Below, one piece after another: positions 53,801 to 63,896 of a stretch of DNA of 64,000 nucleotides. Each line of letters begins with the position of its first letter. Positions within the stretch are counted from its first letter, which is position 1. The stretch is from Eutreptiella sp. 'Long Island Sound 2002' (taxonomy: Eukaryota; Euglenozoa; Euglenophyceae; Eutreptiales; Eutreptiaceae). Under the pieces are notes generated by a model. It was not told the origin of the DNA, searched no databases, and saw only the letters and a program-made list of their open reading frames with translations. The position numbers and the translations under genes were made by a program. The stretch covers positions 11,179,739 through 11,243,738 of the forward strand of contig OZ038402.1 of NCBI GenBank assembly GCA_964036045.1, written 5' to 3'.

Positions 53801-54791
53801 TGAAACACATATCAGGTGTCGGTGGACGCTCCTGAGGTGCGCGCGTGACACAGCGCATATCGCACTTCGGTGGGCTATACTCAGTCAAACGTCCGGTGCG
53901 GCCCGGTGCTGCTGAGCGTTCGACTTAGGTGGGCCGCAAGGCACGCCCGGATGCTCACGGCACCTCTGCCCGGCCCCGGAGGGACCAGTGACTCTGGCTG
54001 CAGTGCCTCTTTTTCTTTCCTTTGGAGTTTTCGGCGAGTGTCCAGTGAGCTGCCTTCGGGTGTGCCACGCCCTGCGAGGCATGGCACGCCATTCTGAACC
54101 CTACACCCTCCGCCCTCCCAACTCTTCAGACTAGTGTTGCACTGTGACCCCTGTTGTGTGTCTGCGCTTGACCTTTGGAGGGCCCTTCACGTCCCGCGAC
54201 CGCCGTGTCACACGCGTTGGCAGTGGCATTTGGGACGGCCTGACAGGCCCTGTGGCTCTCACCCCATGACGCGCTGTGTCGCAGACCGTTCCGCTGCATG
54301 TGCCGTTGTATAACCCCGGATGACTTTGGGTGTGTGCGTCTGTGTGACCTAAAGACGTCTAGGGCTGCCCTGCAGCTTCTGAGGAGTTTTCTCCAACCGC
54401 TTTTCTTGTTTTTACGGTTCTCAACTTGTGTGTGTGGGTGTGTGTGGGTGTGGGTGTGGGTGTGTGCCTGTGCCTGTGTCTGTGGCGTTGGCTTTGGCTC
54501 TGGCCTCTTCTGTGCCTGCGTGCAACAGTGCAGAAATGACTGCGACTGGAGGCTCTCAGACCTGTTCCTCTATCCCCCCCCCCCCGAGTCTCTAGGGATG
54601 CATGGGGGCGGTATGTGTGCAGTGGTAGTGCACACGCGCATGCAATGTGTGTCTTGTTGTCTCGTGGATGGTTTTCAGGGCAGGCGCCGTGGCGCGTTGG
54701 CAGCATCTGTACATACAGAGAGTCTCAGCCCGCAGGCAAGCCCCCACAACAATGTCGTCATGGTTGCAGCGGTGGTAGGATGATAGGAATG
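53801..54791. other. Unassigned region
   Basis: It includes a (TG)n-rich stretch at about 54428-54485 and a C run at 54573-54584. Small frames lack codon bias. I see no gene. Confidence 0.35.
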
Positions 54792-54860
54792 TTGAACCTC
54801 GCAGTTGGAGCAGATTTGAAAGGATTCCTTGGCACACACACACACACACACACACACACA
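54792..54860 (+). repeat. Short 3'-end fragment with (CA)n tail
   Basis: GTTGAACCTCGCAGTTGGAG followed by CAGATTTGAAAGGATTCC and a (CA)n tract. A related copy lies at 56087-56149 (GTTGAACCTCGCAGTTTGAG, then GATTTGAATGATTTGGG and (CA)n). It is probably the 3' end of another retroposon family with the same (CA)n terminus. Confidence 0.55.
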
Positions 54861-55349
54861 AGGATCCCCGGCTCACTCAACCGGGCTAAGCGTAGGTCTC
54901 GCAACCGTAAGGTCGTGGGTTCGATCCCCGGAGCGGGCATGTCTGGAGGCGGGCGGCGGCAGCCGTGCGTCAAGGGCATCCTTTCTGGGGAAATCGCCAA
55001 ATGAGTAGGCCGTGGAGGCCGCCTCGCTGCCGCGAGCACCACCAGCTGTGGAAGCCCCAATACACATACAACACACGGGGCAACATGGCGATGACGGGCT
55101 CGTCGAACTCATGCCGTGGAGCTGGCCCGGCGGAAGCCACGGAGCCACCACCCGACTTCCAGGGTGGTCCTGGGGCAGCGAGCCAGGTTCTGGCCCAAGT
55201 GCATATCGCACTGGTCGAGGGGTAACACAGGGACGCACTCACACCCCTGGCCTGCACCGTGGGCCTGCTGTGATGGGGTAAGCGACCCGACCCGAGGACG
55301 CCAGTGTGGCCTATACGGGCTCAACCGGGAGACCTGGTAAAAATGGTAC

Positions 55350-55384
<35 letters not shown>
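54861..55384 (+). mobile_element. tRNA-derived SINE, copy 1, with (CA)n tail
   Basis: The head carries pol III promoter boxes: an A box-like GGCTCACTCAACCGGG at about 54869 and a perfect B box GGTTCGATCCC at 54918-54928, 49 nt apart. The anticodon-to-T-arm stretch (GTCTCGCAACCGTAAGG then GTCGTGGGTTCGATCC) resembles an elongator tRNA-Met-like head. The body is about 490 bp and ends GGTAAAAATGGTACAA then (CA)n. It is flanked by (CA)n upstream as well. Copy 2 differs at only about 6-7 positions, so the family was recently active. The acceptor stem does not fold, so it is not a tRNA gene. Confidence 0.85.
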
Positions 55385-55386
<2 letters not shown>

Positions 55387-55470
55387 CATTCTCAACCCAG
55401 TTCCTGACGCCTGTCAACAGGGCACAAGAAAACAAGAACTCATAGTTCGGTCGCTCAGCAGTGGGACGTA

Positions 55471-56081
55471 CCCCCCCCCCCCCCCGTGTCCAGGAACCAC
55501 CTTGCGCAAGAACCAACCCCTGGTTCCGCGGTCGAATTCTCGCATCACTTTTTTGACCAGGGTAGTGGGTTTTTCATGTTTCTGGTGGATGTAGGACAGC
55601 TATTCAGGTGGACATCATGGATGATGATGCAGTCCCCAAGCATTTTAACGTCCCAGAACCCAAGCCTAAGCCTAAGCCGAAGCCAGCTCCAAAGCCCACC
55701 GCAGCACCGAAGCCTGGCCCCAAGGGGCAGCACAGACAGGAATTCAGGATGGTGTATCACAGGAAGAAGGGTTTCACGTCTCAGCCAGTTGAACAATAGA
55801 TCATCCCATGCACGTTGGAAGTCACACTACAGCCCAGTCAGCTGAGATTCACTCCTTTGGTGTTCATTTGTCAACGTGGGTCAACTGTGGGAAAGGAGAG
55901 GGCACGCATGTCCCGGCGCAATGCGCCCGAAAATTTTTTTCCGCGGTACGGGGTTGCCCATGGCCGTGCGCAAGAACCAACCCCTGGTACCGCGGTCAAA
56001 TTTTGGGGGAAAAGTGTGCGCAAGAACCGACCCCTGGTTCCGCGGTCAAACATCGCCGGTTCCTGGACACGGGGGGGGGGG
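55471..56081. mobile_element. Possible TA-flanked inverted-repeat element carrying an exon-like piece
   Basis: The left end is C15 GTGTCCAGGAACC and the right end GGTTCCTGGACAC G11. They are inverted repeats flanked on both sides by TA (55469-55470 and 56082-56083), as for Tc1/mariner- or Stowaway-type elements. Inside are three direct copies of GCGCAAGAACCAACCCCTGG (about 55504, 55972, 56022, with small changes). The element contains the coding-like block at 55608-55799. No transposase frame is seen. Confidence 0.5.
55608..55799 (+). CDS. Short Lys/Pro-repeat coding-like block
   Basis: Downstream of an acceptor-like GACAGCTATTCAG, the frame codes VDIMDDDAVPKHFNVPEPKP, a (KP)n stretch, TAAPKPGPKGQHRQEFRMVY and HRKKGFTSQPVEQ, then TAG. 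An ATG lies at 55617. The basic/proline composition resembles a linker or nucleic-acid-binding tail. It sits inside a putative inverted-repeat element, so it may be a captured host exon or part of a transposon protein. Family unknown. Confidence 0.4.
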   Translation: MDIMDDDAVPKHFNVPEPKPKPKPKPAPKPTAAPKPGPKGQHRQEFRMVYHRKKGFTSQPVEQ

Positions 56082-56149
56082 TAGTTGTTGAACCTCGCAG
56101 TTTGAGCATGATTTGAATGATTTGGGCGTCACACACACACACACACACA

Positions 56150-56465
56150 GGCACGGCAGATCTATCACGGCGGTTGCCTAACCAACACCACATAGAGGTT
56201 CTGATTCCGCAGAAGAGAACCACGGTCACAAAGAGGCGTCAGCGCTCTGAGCCAAATGGGACGGCTGCCTTCATGCTGCATAAGGGTCTACCTCACAAAC
56301 AGTACAGTTCTTCTGCCGCGCCGCGACACACCAGGGGGCCAGGGGTGGGATAGGGCAGGCCGCAGGCAGGCCCTAACCCCCTAACCCCTAAACCCTCCCG
56401 TTGCAAGAGCGGCCAGGACATTAACAGTTGCCAACCTCACAAATAGTACAGATCACACACACACA
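56150..56465 (+). mobile_element. 5'-truncated LINE copy (L1) ending in (CA)n
   Basis: It begins immediately after a (CA)n tract at GCACGGCAGATCT, the extreme end of the LINE coding region. It then contains the conserved 3' UTR: GAGGTTCTGATTCCGCAGAA, GCTGCCTTCATGCTGCATAA, CCTAACCCCCTAACCCCTAA and AATAGTACAGATCACACA. It shares these blocks with the copies at 58051 and 58905. Confidence 0.8.
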
Positions 56466-56502
56466 CTCACTTACTCACTCACTCAGACGAGGATTAATTC
56501 AG

Positions 56503-56694
56503 ACGCACTTTGTGGCCCCAGCACAGCAGGCCTGTGCCTCGCAGAGCCCAAGTGTGGGGCTGTGTGACCGGGCCTGGAGCAGCGGCTTGCTGCACGCCCT
56601 ATACCTGCTGTCTCCCACGGCCAGTGCCCACGCTGGGGGCGGCGCTGCACACAGTACCGCCTCCACTGCGTCCGCGCCCCGAACCCCCTTCTGA
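56503..56694 (+). CDS. GC3-rich exon-like block, unknown protein
   Basis: After the acceptor-like GAGGATTAATTCAG the frame codes THFVAPAQQACASQSPSVGL then CDRAWSSGLLHALYLLSPTA and SAHAGGG, ending TGA. About 80% of codons end in G or C. A further biased patch (NAFFSVLVPQFSEPQASW) lies at about 56740-56795 in another frame. No family is recognised. It could be host exon or retroposon. Confidence 0.35.
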   Translation, partial: THFVAPAQQACASQSPSVGLCDRAWSSGLLHALYLLSPTASAHAGGGAAHSTASTASAPRTPF

Positions 56695-58032
56695 CCTTCG
56701 CATCGTCAACGCCCCCCGCCCCCCCCCCCCTGCGCACGCAACGCCTTCTTCTCGGTGTTGGTTCCGCAGTTCTCGGAGCCGCAGGCGTCGTGGGTCTGGG
56801 TCGGCGGCGTGCGCTGTGGCCTGGCGCGGGGCCGGGGATGGCGTGGGTCTGGTTTGGTGCGTCCGAAGGGCTGTGGTGCGGGGCTCGGCCCGCCCTCCCA
56901 CCTCCTCCCTAGCCTTCGACCAGACTTGGTTGCCCAAGTGAGCCGGGCGTTGGGCTGCCACGACCAATTGCCGCCGAAGGAAAACTCTATCAACGGTGGC
57001 CTACACCAGTGCCCCGCCACCCCCCACCCCCCGCCACCAAACTTTGCTCCAAACATATGTACCTCAACAATGACCCGTACCGTATTGTTCTCACTTTGAG
57101 GCATGATATGTTGTGCCCCCCCCCCCCCCCTCCCTGGGCCCAAGGGCCTTTGGCTCACTTCCGCTGCCGACACACTTCCGAGACCCCCCTCCTTCCCTCC
57201 ATTTTTGTAACTCTGGAGGCGATGGAGGTCGTGTGAAGACGCGGGAGAGAGGCTGGAGCTCCGCGGCGGGTCCACATCTGACCCATCGGGGCCCGAGAGG
57301 GCCGCGTACATCCCCCGCCCCCCCCCCCCCCAGGGTGAGTGAGGGCGAGGTGAGGAAGGTTGCCGTTGACGTTGGCATTGGTGTTGACGTTGGCGTTGAG
57401 GTTGAAGTACGGAGGAGATGTCCCAGGGTTTCTATTGAAACGGAGGAGTCTTGTGGTGTCCCTTTGTCAGCCCGTTGCTCTGCAGGGCCCAGCTGGGGAC
57501 CCCATCCATCAGCATATCCATGGCCCTGATGTATACGGCATGCACATTGGAGGCGTGGACCTCTGTAAACATGGCGTTGCATTAGAAACTGGATGTTCAG
57601 CCCCCGCCCCATCCCCTTTCCCCCCACCACCACACTGATTGGCTGACACAAGGAATGTCCACGCCAGCGCCCACTGTGCGCCCGGTGCTAGGAAACACAC
57701 TCGGATGGCCTTCCTGGCATGACAACTCGGATGGCCTTCCTGGCATTGATCACCTGCACTCCTGCCCGGCCCATGGGCCGGGCTGTGTTGAGAAGCGAAA
57801 GTGCGCATCAAAGCACTGTCACTGCTGCTGAAGCCCATGCGTTCTGGGACGTTCTCCGCCATCCACTCGGCGCTGTGGTGGGGTGTAGTTTTGCCATCAG
57901 TCTTATGGTCCGCGGTGCGTTCATTCCCGCTAAACCTACCGACAGTCAGCCTGTTCACCACACTCCGAACAATGCTTGTGGTGTCGCTAATACTTCGGAG
58001 CTGCCCTCAATTTTTGACGCAAACGCACGCTT
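56695..58032. other. Unassigned region between LINE fragments
   Basis: It holds C homopolymers (56719-56730, 57117-57130, 57317-57330), a GTTGACGTTGGC-type hexamer run at about 57360-57405, and a 22-bp direct duplication ACTCGGATGGCCTTCCTGGC (about 57699 and 57725). No supported gene. It ends in a (CA)n tract and may itself be a retroposon insertion. Confidence 0.35.
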
Positions 58033-58050
58033 ACACACACACACACACAC

Positions 58051-58642
58051 AATCTCGCAGAGATCACCGCACTGTCCCCCCACTCCTCCAGCCCCTAAGC
58101 GTAGGAGACCCAAGTCACCACCGCCCCCGTCCCCCCCCTGCGCCTGTGCCACAGGGGCTGGAGGAGATGGATGCAGAGGATATAGTACCTCGCCAGCTTT
58201 TTGTGTCAAGGCACGGCAGATCTAACACGGCGCTTACCTAACCAACGCCACATAGAGGTTCTGATTCCGCAGAAGAGAACCGCCGTCACAAAGAGGCGTC
58301 AGCGCTCTGAGCCAAATGGGACGGCTGCCTTCATGCTGCATAAGGGTCTACCTCACAAATAGTACACGGGGGAGGGCCGGGAGGTCCAGCAAGGCCGGGG
58401 GCAGCGGTGCTGCCCACGGAGGCTCGCAGGGCCCGGAGCAGGGCCATGGGAGGGCCTCCGAGGAGGGCACTTAGCCCCACGGTGGACGTCCTTCCGCCGC
58501 GCCGCGACATTCCGTGGGGGCCAGGGGTGGGATGGGGCAGGCCACAGGCAGGCCCTAACCCCCTAACCCCTAAACCCTCCCGTCACAAGAGCGGCAAGGA
58601 CATTAACAGTTGCCAACCTCACAAATAGTACAGATCACACAC
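58051..58642 (+). mobile_element. 5'-truncated LINE copy (L2) with C-terminal coding tail and (CA)n end
   Basis: It starts right after (CA)n. The coding tail has PAPKRRRPKSPPPPSPP, then, after a one-base shift in a C run, APVPQGLEE and LFVSRHGRSNTALT before TAA at 58239-58241. The 3' UTR matches copy L1 apart from an insertion of about 130 bp (about 58366-58496). It ends AATAGTACAGATCACACACA. Confidence 0.85.
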
Positions 58643-58904
58643 AGCTGGCCCGGCGCAAGCCACGGAGCTACCACCCCACTTTCAGAGTGGTCCTGGGGCA
58701 GCGAGCCAGGTTCTGGCCCAAGTGCATAACACACTGGTCGAGGGGCAACGCAGGGACGCAACACCCCTGGCCTGCACCGTGGGCCTGCTATGATGGGGTA
58801 GCGACCCGACCCGAGGACGCCAGTGTGGCCATACGGGTCCAACCGGGAAGACCTGGTAAAAACGGTACAACCCTAGTACAAATCACACACACACACACAC
58901 ACAC
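58643..58904 (+). mobile_element. 5'-truncated SINE copy (copy 3) with LINE-like tail
   Basis: It matches the 3' half of the SINE (CTGGCCCGGCGCAAGCCACG, CCAGGTTCTGGCCCAAGTGC, GACCTGGTAAAAACGGTACA). It then ends CCTAGTACAAATCACACAC, almost identical to the LINE 3' end TAGTACAGATCACACAC. It is older than copies 1 and 2, with many substitutions. Confidence 0.8.
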
Positions 58905-59300
58905 GCCGGAAGCGCCCACTTGCTGCACATGCACAACTGCCCAACAAACGACCACGCCTGCAAGGGCCTGCACGTATCTCTACGGGTCTGCTGAGGTCCC
59001 CACACCAACCCCCCACCCCTCCAGCCCCCAAACGCAGGAGGCCGAAAACACCCCCCCCTCCGTCCCCACCAGCCCCAGTTCCACGGGGGCTGGAGGAGAC
59101 CGTGGCCGAGGATGTCGCCCGCCCGCTTTTCGTGACGAGGCACGGGAGAGCAAACACTCTGGATACCTAGCCAGCAAAATACAGAGGTTCTGATTCCGCA
59201 GAAGGGAGGGAAACAACGTCACAAAGAGGCCTCAGCAGACCTGAGCCAAATGAGGCGTCCAGCCCAACGCTGCACAAGGATCCACCTCTAAAAGTACAGA

Positions 59301-59371
<71 letters not shown>
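58905..59371 (+). mobile_element. 5'-truncated LINE copy (L3) ending in (CA)n
   Basis: It starts after (CA)n and contains an intact reading of the C-terminal tail: PPAPKRRRPKTPPPPSPPAP, VPRGLEETVAEDVARPLFVT and RHGRANTLDT, then TAG at 59168-59170. The 3' UTR follows with GAGGTTCTGATTCCGCAGAA, CACAAAGAGGCCTCAGC and AAAGTACAGATCACACAC. The tail is about 70 bp of (CA)n. RHGRANT is conserved with copy L2, so this tail was under protein-level constraint. Confidence 0.85.
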
Positions 59372-59372
<1 letters not shown>

Positions 59373-59862
59373 GGATCCCCGGCTCACTCAACCGGGCTAA
59401 GCGTAGGTCTCGCAACCGTAAGGTCGTGGGTTTGATCCCCGGAGCGGGCATGTCTGGAGGCGGACGGCGGCAGCCGTGCGTCAAGGGCATCCTTTCTAGG
59501 GAAATCGCCAAATGAGTAGGCCGTGGAGGCCGCCTCGCTGCCGCGAGCACCACCAGCTGTGGAAGCCCCAAGACACATACAACACACGGGGCAACATGGC
59601 GATGACGGGCTCGTCGAACTCATGCCGTGGAGCTGGCCCGGCGGAAGCCACGGAGCCACCACCCGACTTCCAGGGTGGTCCTGGGGCAGCGAGCCAGGTT
59701 CTGGCCCAAGTGCATATCGCACTGGTCGAGGGGTAACACAGGGACGCACTCACACCCCTGGCCTGCACCGTGGGCCTGCTGTGATGGGGTAAGCGACCCG
59801 ACCCGAAGACGCCAGTGTGGCCTATACAGGCTCAACCGGGAGACCTGGTAAAAATGGTACAA

Positions 59863-59899
<37 letters not shown>
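59372..59899 (+). mobile_element. tRNA-derived SINE, copy 2, with (CA)n tail
   Basis: Same structure as the copy at 54861. Its B box has one change (GGTTTGATCC), which would weaken TFIIIC binding. Differences from copy 1 are a handful of substitutions, mostly transitions. It is inserted between the (CA)n end of L3 and the (CA)n start of the next LINE. Confidence 0.85.
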
Positions 59900-59900
<1 letters not shown>

Positions 59901-60200
59901 GGCAAGAGAAGTGGGTGCATCCACACGCCGATGGTGTGCGGAAAAAGAGAGGAGCCATGGATACGGCAGCTCTCATTGCACTACTCATCGAGCTGCCGAC
60001 CGTAATGCGCGCAGCACTCACTGGTTTCGGGTTAGATTACGTTAAGTGCTTCGACTTGATACTCCAGCAGGTGCTGCTCCGTGTCGCCCTCGAGCAGGGC
60101 ATGCACCCAGGCACCCACAGAGCTTTGTCAGGAATGTATACTCAGCAGACCTGCTGTTTTGAATTAGTGGGATGCCTCTGCTACTTTTCGGCCGCAGCCA
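59900..60200 (+). pseudogene. RT segment with motif A (frame 1 of the broken ORF)
   Basis: No AUG at the start, as expected for 5' truncation. It contains GFGLDYVKCFDLI, RT motif A with the catalytic Asp, followed by QQVLLRVALEQGMHPGTHRA and a strand-like CCFELVGCL. A frameshift near 60180-60200 moves the reading to the next frame. Confidence 0.8.
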
Positions 60201-60768
60201 GTGGCAAGGATATCCTCTGAGCGTCATTGTGATTAATCTAATGATGAGCATGTGGAAGAAAATTCTAGACGCACAGTCCCAGGCCATCCGGATATCCTCC
60301 ACACGGCTACCGCAAGGGGGGAAACCCGGGGAAGCATTAGATTTCATCCTCACCGCGTTCGGCTATGCCGACGACACTTACGGCGTAGCCGCGGGACAAC
60401 ACACGGTCCAGCCCCTGCTGGAATGCACACATGAATGGCTGCAAACTACCGGACAGGACGTGAACCCGAAGAAGTCAGTCAGTTTTATCATCCCCGACAG
60501 TGATAAGACAATCCAAATCCCCGGCGTGCCTTGTCCTAAAGAGACCGAATTTCGCTCCGTGGGAGCGGGTGTGCGCACTATAGACAGCGTTGCCTCTGGC
60601 CCCCTCATTCTAAAGCGAATTGGCAAAGTATCCTCTCTACTAGATGGAATACATGGAGTCCAGGGGGATTTCGAGTACAGATGTAAGGTGGTCGCCCCCA
60701 TGGTAAATGCCACGAGACTGCATGCTTCTGAGATTGTAGCTATTAGTCAGAATGAAAACAAAAGGTGA
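60172..60768 (+). pseudogene. RT segment with motifs B, C and D
   Basis: QGYPLSVIVINL is motif B and AFGYADDTYGV (Tyr at 60364) is motif C, with both catalytic Asp kept. WLQTTGQDVNPKKSVSF fits motif D. It ends at TGA and the reading moves to another frame. This block type (KCFDLI, QG-PLSVIVIN, GYADDT, TGQDV-KS) is, from memory, common in algal and dinoflagellate LINEs. Confidence 0.88.
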
Positions 60769-61590
60769 ACCCAAATGTCACAGAGAAGAACCTGAGAGAC
60801 CAATTTCACTATCGACCGCAAGAGCGCACAACCCAGGTAGTCAAAACGGGCAAACATTGTAAGGATGCAGGAGCCCCACCGCGTCAGGTATACAACAAAG
60901 TAAAGGTATATGCGGTAGGAGATTTAACAAGGAAAAGGAAAAGACAGCTGCTTGACATACTGGGGTCCAACCACTAGAGTAGACGATCTGCGCATACAGA
61001 TATGTCAAATATTGCAGCTGCGGTGGTCCATACTGTATGGGCCAGGAAACCACATGCCAATAGGAGGGTATAAGATCACCAAGACCACCATAGAAGGGGT
61101 AGAGGCGGATGCAATAACGGTCTTAGCTATGCGTTACAAGGTAGGGGTCGCCATGCACAACATGGCCAGGTGGTTGCAGTACACCCTAAAGTGGAGAGAT
61201 TACTACCAGCAGCGGAAAAAGAAGATGTACCATCAAGACTCCAAAGGAATAGTGCAACAAGTGTTTCGCAAATGGTATAGGCAAGGGCAAGTGCACATGA
61301 GGCACTACAATACCCAAAATGTGATGTCACCGCAACCGGCATGGGATGCGTGGGAGGAGCAGGCAAGACAACTGTGGAATCAGTCTACCAAAAAGATAAT
61401 GGAATGCACTTACCGGAGGGTGAAGGACGAGGTACGACAGTACATTCGCAAGTTGCTAGCAGGACACGAGTGGGCTGTAGCCATACTGCATGCAGATGCG
61501 ATTAACGCCAGCCGCAAAGGACGCCCGAGGGATGGCAATGAATCTGGTACCGACGGCAACATCGTACACAAAAGGCGTAGGACAGAGTAG
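60765..61590 (+). pseudogene. RT thumb/connection region in two frames
   Basis: First frame 60765-60977 (basic, RKRKRQLLDI), then 60952-61590 (LQLRWSILYGPGNHMPIGGY, VGVAMHNMARWLQYTLKW, YIRKLLAGHEWAVAILHADA), ending GNIVHKRRRTE-TAG. Helical and basic, consistent with the post-RT region of LINE ORF2. A frame change lies at about 60960. A (GA)n run follows at 61602-61625. Confidence 0.6.
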
Positions 61591-62015
61591 GACAGCATGT
61601 CGTGAGAGAGAGAGAGAGAGAGAGGAGAAAGCACACAGTGAACCATATGGAGGTTGAAGGGAAGGAGCACCTTGGAAGGTACAATGCCTCTATGGGTCCC
61701 AGCAACACAGGAGAATACGTGAGCTTCACCAACAACATACGGCCAGTAGGCGTGGCACTGCGTAGTGCATATGCAAGGGGTAGACCAAGCAGGTAGTGAA
61801 CAGAGATAGCTCCCCAGGTAACGCTGGAACACATGCCAAATGTGGAGCCCTCGTTTGTACTATATGCCCTACTTCTTGAACCAGGCGGTTGCCTGAAAGC
61901 TCTGCCAGGCACGCGGCCCGGCCGTGATCACGGCACAAGCCGTATGGGAAGCCAACCCTCTCACACGTAAATTCGGGCCTTTTGGTAGAATTATGAAAAC
62001 CATGCATGACTAGGG
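61591..62015. other. Non-coding or heavily decayed LINE interior
   Basis: Contains the (GA)n run and no continuous frame. It may be an insertion or frameshifted ORF2. Confidence 0.35.
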
Positions 62016-62477
62016 ATGGCGCCCGCTTTCACGGTGGTGGGAATGGCGGGTGCAAGGCGAAACGGACGCCCTTCAACAGACAGGGGATTTCAAACTGATC
62101 AAGCACAACATCAGGGAAGAGGTGCGTGCACAACAGATCACGCAGCCGATAGCAAGGCGGTCGCGCCAATTTGCGGGCATGCACTACCACGCAACAAGAG
62201 ACTAATTTGCGATAGCATTGCATCCTTCCAGTCAGAACACGAACGCTCACTGATACGCACACTACTTGCAGGAGGTCTCTGGAATGCCGTTAGGGCACAT
62301 CAAAGGGGCATGATCACTTCCCAATGCTGCCCTTACTACCAGCAGGCAGACGAAATAAAACTGCACATCCTTTGGGAATGCAGAGAGTGGTGCGCAGCAC
62401 TGGACCTGCACCTCGCCAATATCCACGCCCTGGCGGCGAAAGTCCCTGAATTGCCACCTTTTGGCCTCCGTGCCTAA
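62016..62477 (+). pseudogene. ORF2 segment with degraded zinc knuckle
   Basis: CCPYYQQADEIKLHILWECREW fits the LINE CCHC pattern C-P-x-C...H-I-L-W-E-C, but the second Cys is Tyr (TAC where TGC is expected). Upstream residues are basic and Ala-rich. It ends at TAA. Confidence 0.6.
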
Positions 62478-63560
62478 AAGTCAGTGGGCTCCTACGTGAA
62501 ATCGAGCCACGAGTGAACCGTCAAGTGGAGCAGCACGATCTCCCTTTCATACAAGCACGCCACGTCATGTTTGTGTCGGTACTAGCGGCACGCAACTTAA
62601 GGGACCAACAAACGCCCAAACTCTTCACAGCCGTGCGTCCACAGACACACAGCGCATACCCCTATCACAAGCTGGTGGGCCCCATCCCCCCCCCCCCCCC
62701 CGGCGCGCCCAGTCAGCAGCCACCTGGAGTGGTACAGAACTGGTCTGCGCTGCAGTGCAGCGAGGAAAAACACTGAACTATGTGGTTATGACCATGCGCG
62801 TGTGACACGGGGGCGTATGCGAGCCCAGTATCCGTTGCCTCATGGCCCCGGCGCGCCCGGTTTGCCTGCACAATCGTACAACACGCACTTGGCCATGGGA
62901 AAAGCCTTTTCTGGCCGGCCTACTGGCTTGGTTGCGCGCTCTGCGGCGGACAGATGCCACGGACACGTGTTAGATTTCGCAGAACACGCAAAGCGTACCC
63001 TGCCAGCGGCCCCATAGGCCAAATTTCGGGGACACACACTACCACTGCAAGAGAGGGCCACGGTTCTTCGCCTGGCGCTGTGCACACTGCAAAAGTTGGT
63101 CAAGATGGATTCACTTCACCCCGCCAAAGTCATCACACGCGCCACGTCATTGGTGCCACTCACTGGGCGGCCCGTCTGCGGTGGGCCTCAACCGACGCCC
63201 ATATTTCGCATGCTGCGGAGCCATGCAGACGCACATCAAACATCTGTCATCCTATTGTGAGTCCACATGGGCCCTGCGCATGCACACACGCACCAACCAC
63301 ACAGACCTTATTTTTATCGGCACCGACGATCCAAGCAGGAAGTAGAAGAAGCGCGCCTGCAGCGTGCACTAACAAGAAATTTGAATATTTATGCCCTCCT
63401 CCTCCTTGTGCGCTAAGGGGGGGGCGGGAACGGCCAGTTTCGCGGAGGATTGCTACCCCATTATGTGGGGGGGAAGGTCGCCTAGGCCCCCTACATAGTC
63501 ACTCGTAGACGAGCACGGGAGCTGACAACAACGGCCACGTGCATCGCAGTTCCCTCCCCC
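62478..63560 (+). pseudogene. Decayed ORF2 C-terminal region
   Basis: Pieces in several frames: VNRQVEQHDLPFIQARHVMF (62513 onward), a proline run at 62687-62700, and ESTWALRMHTRTNHTDLIFI near 63265. I cannot confirm an RNase H domain. Stops and C or G runs break the reading. Confidence 0.4.
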
Positions 63561-63896
63561 ATGACGCCGGCGCATGCGTGCCCCGCCCACAGGCTACCAG
63601 TGTGTGTTACATGTAAACGGCTCCGCCTGTCGGTCGCGACATGCTGCTCCAAAGGCCATCACGCACCAGGGTATGTGGAACACAGACCGCTGTCTAAAGT
63701 TTGTCAGGCGCGCGGGCTGCCGCCATGCCCACGCTGCACCCTAATGCAACGCGGGGTACGGCACCGCTGCCAAACAGGAGACCACAAGGTTATTACCCCT
63801 CACAAATATTTGGTTAAGAAGACAGCGCCAGCTCCAGCGGGCGTTAGCAAACGTCCCCGGCTGCAGTCTGTAGCCCCTACACACTCGCGGAGGTAA
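63561..63896 (+). pseudogene. Cys/His-rich segment of ORF2
   Basis: Cys pairs occur in PVCVTCKRLRLSVATCCSKG, GLPPCPRCTLM and RHRCQTGDH, followed by a basic tail (KKTAPAPAGVSKRPRLQ) and TAA. The CxxC spacing suggests a zinc-binding module before the proline-rich tail. The tail itself is in a different frame from 63911. Confidence 0.5.

Noticed and set aside
54861-54940. A tRNA gene at the SINE head
   Set aside because: A and B boxes are present but the acceptor and anticodon stems do not pair well. The sequence continues into a 490-bp body repeated elsewhere.
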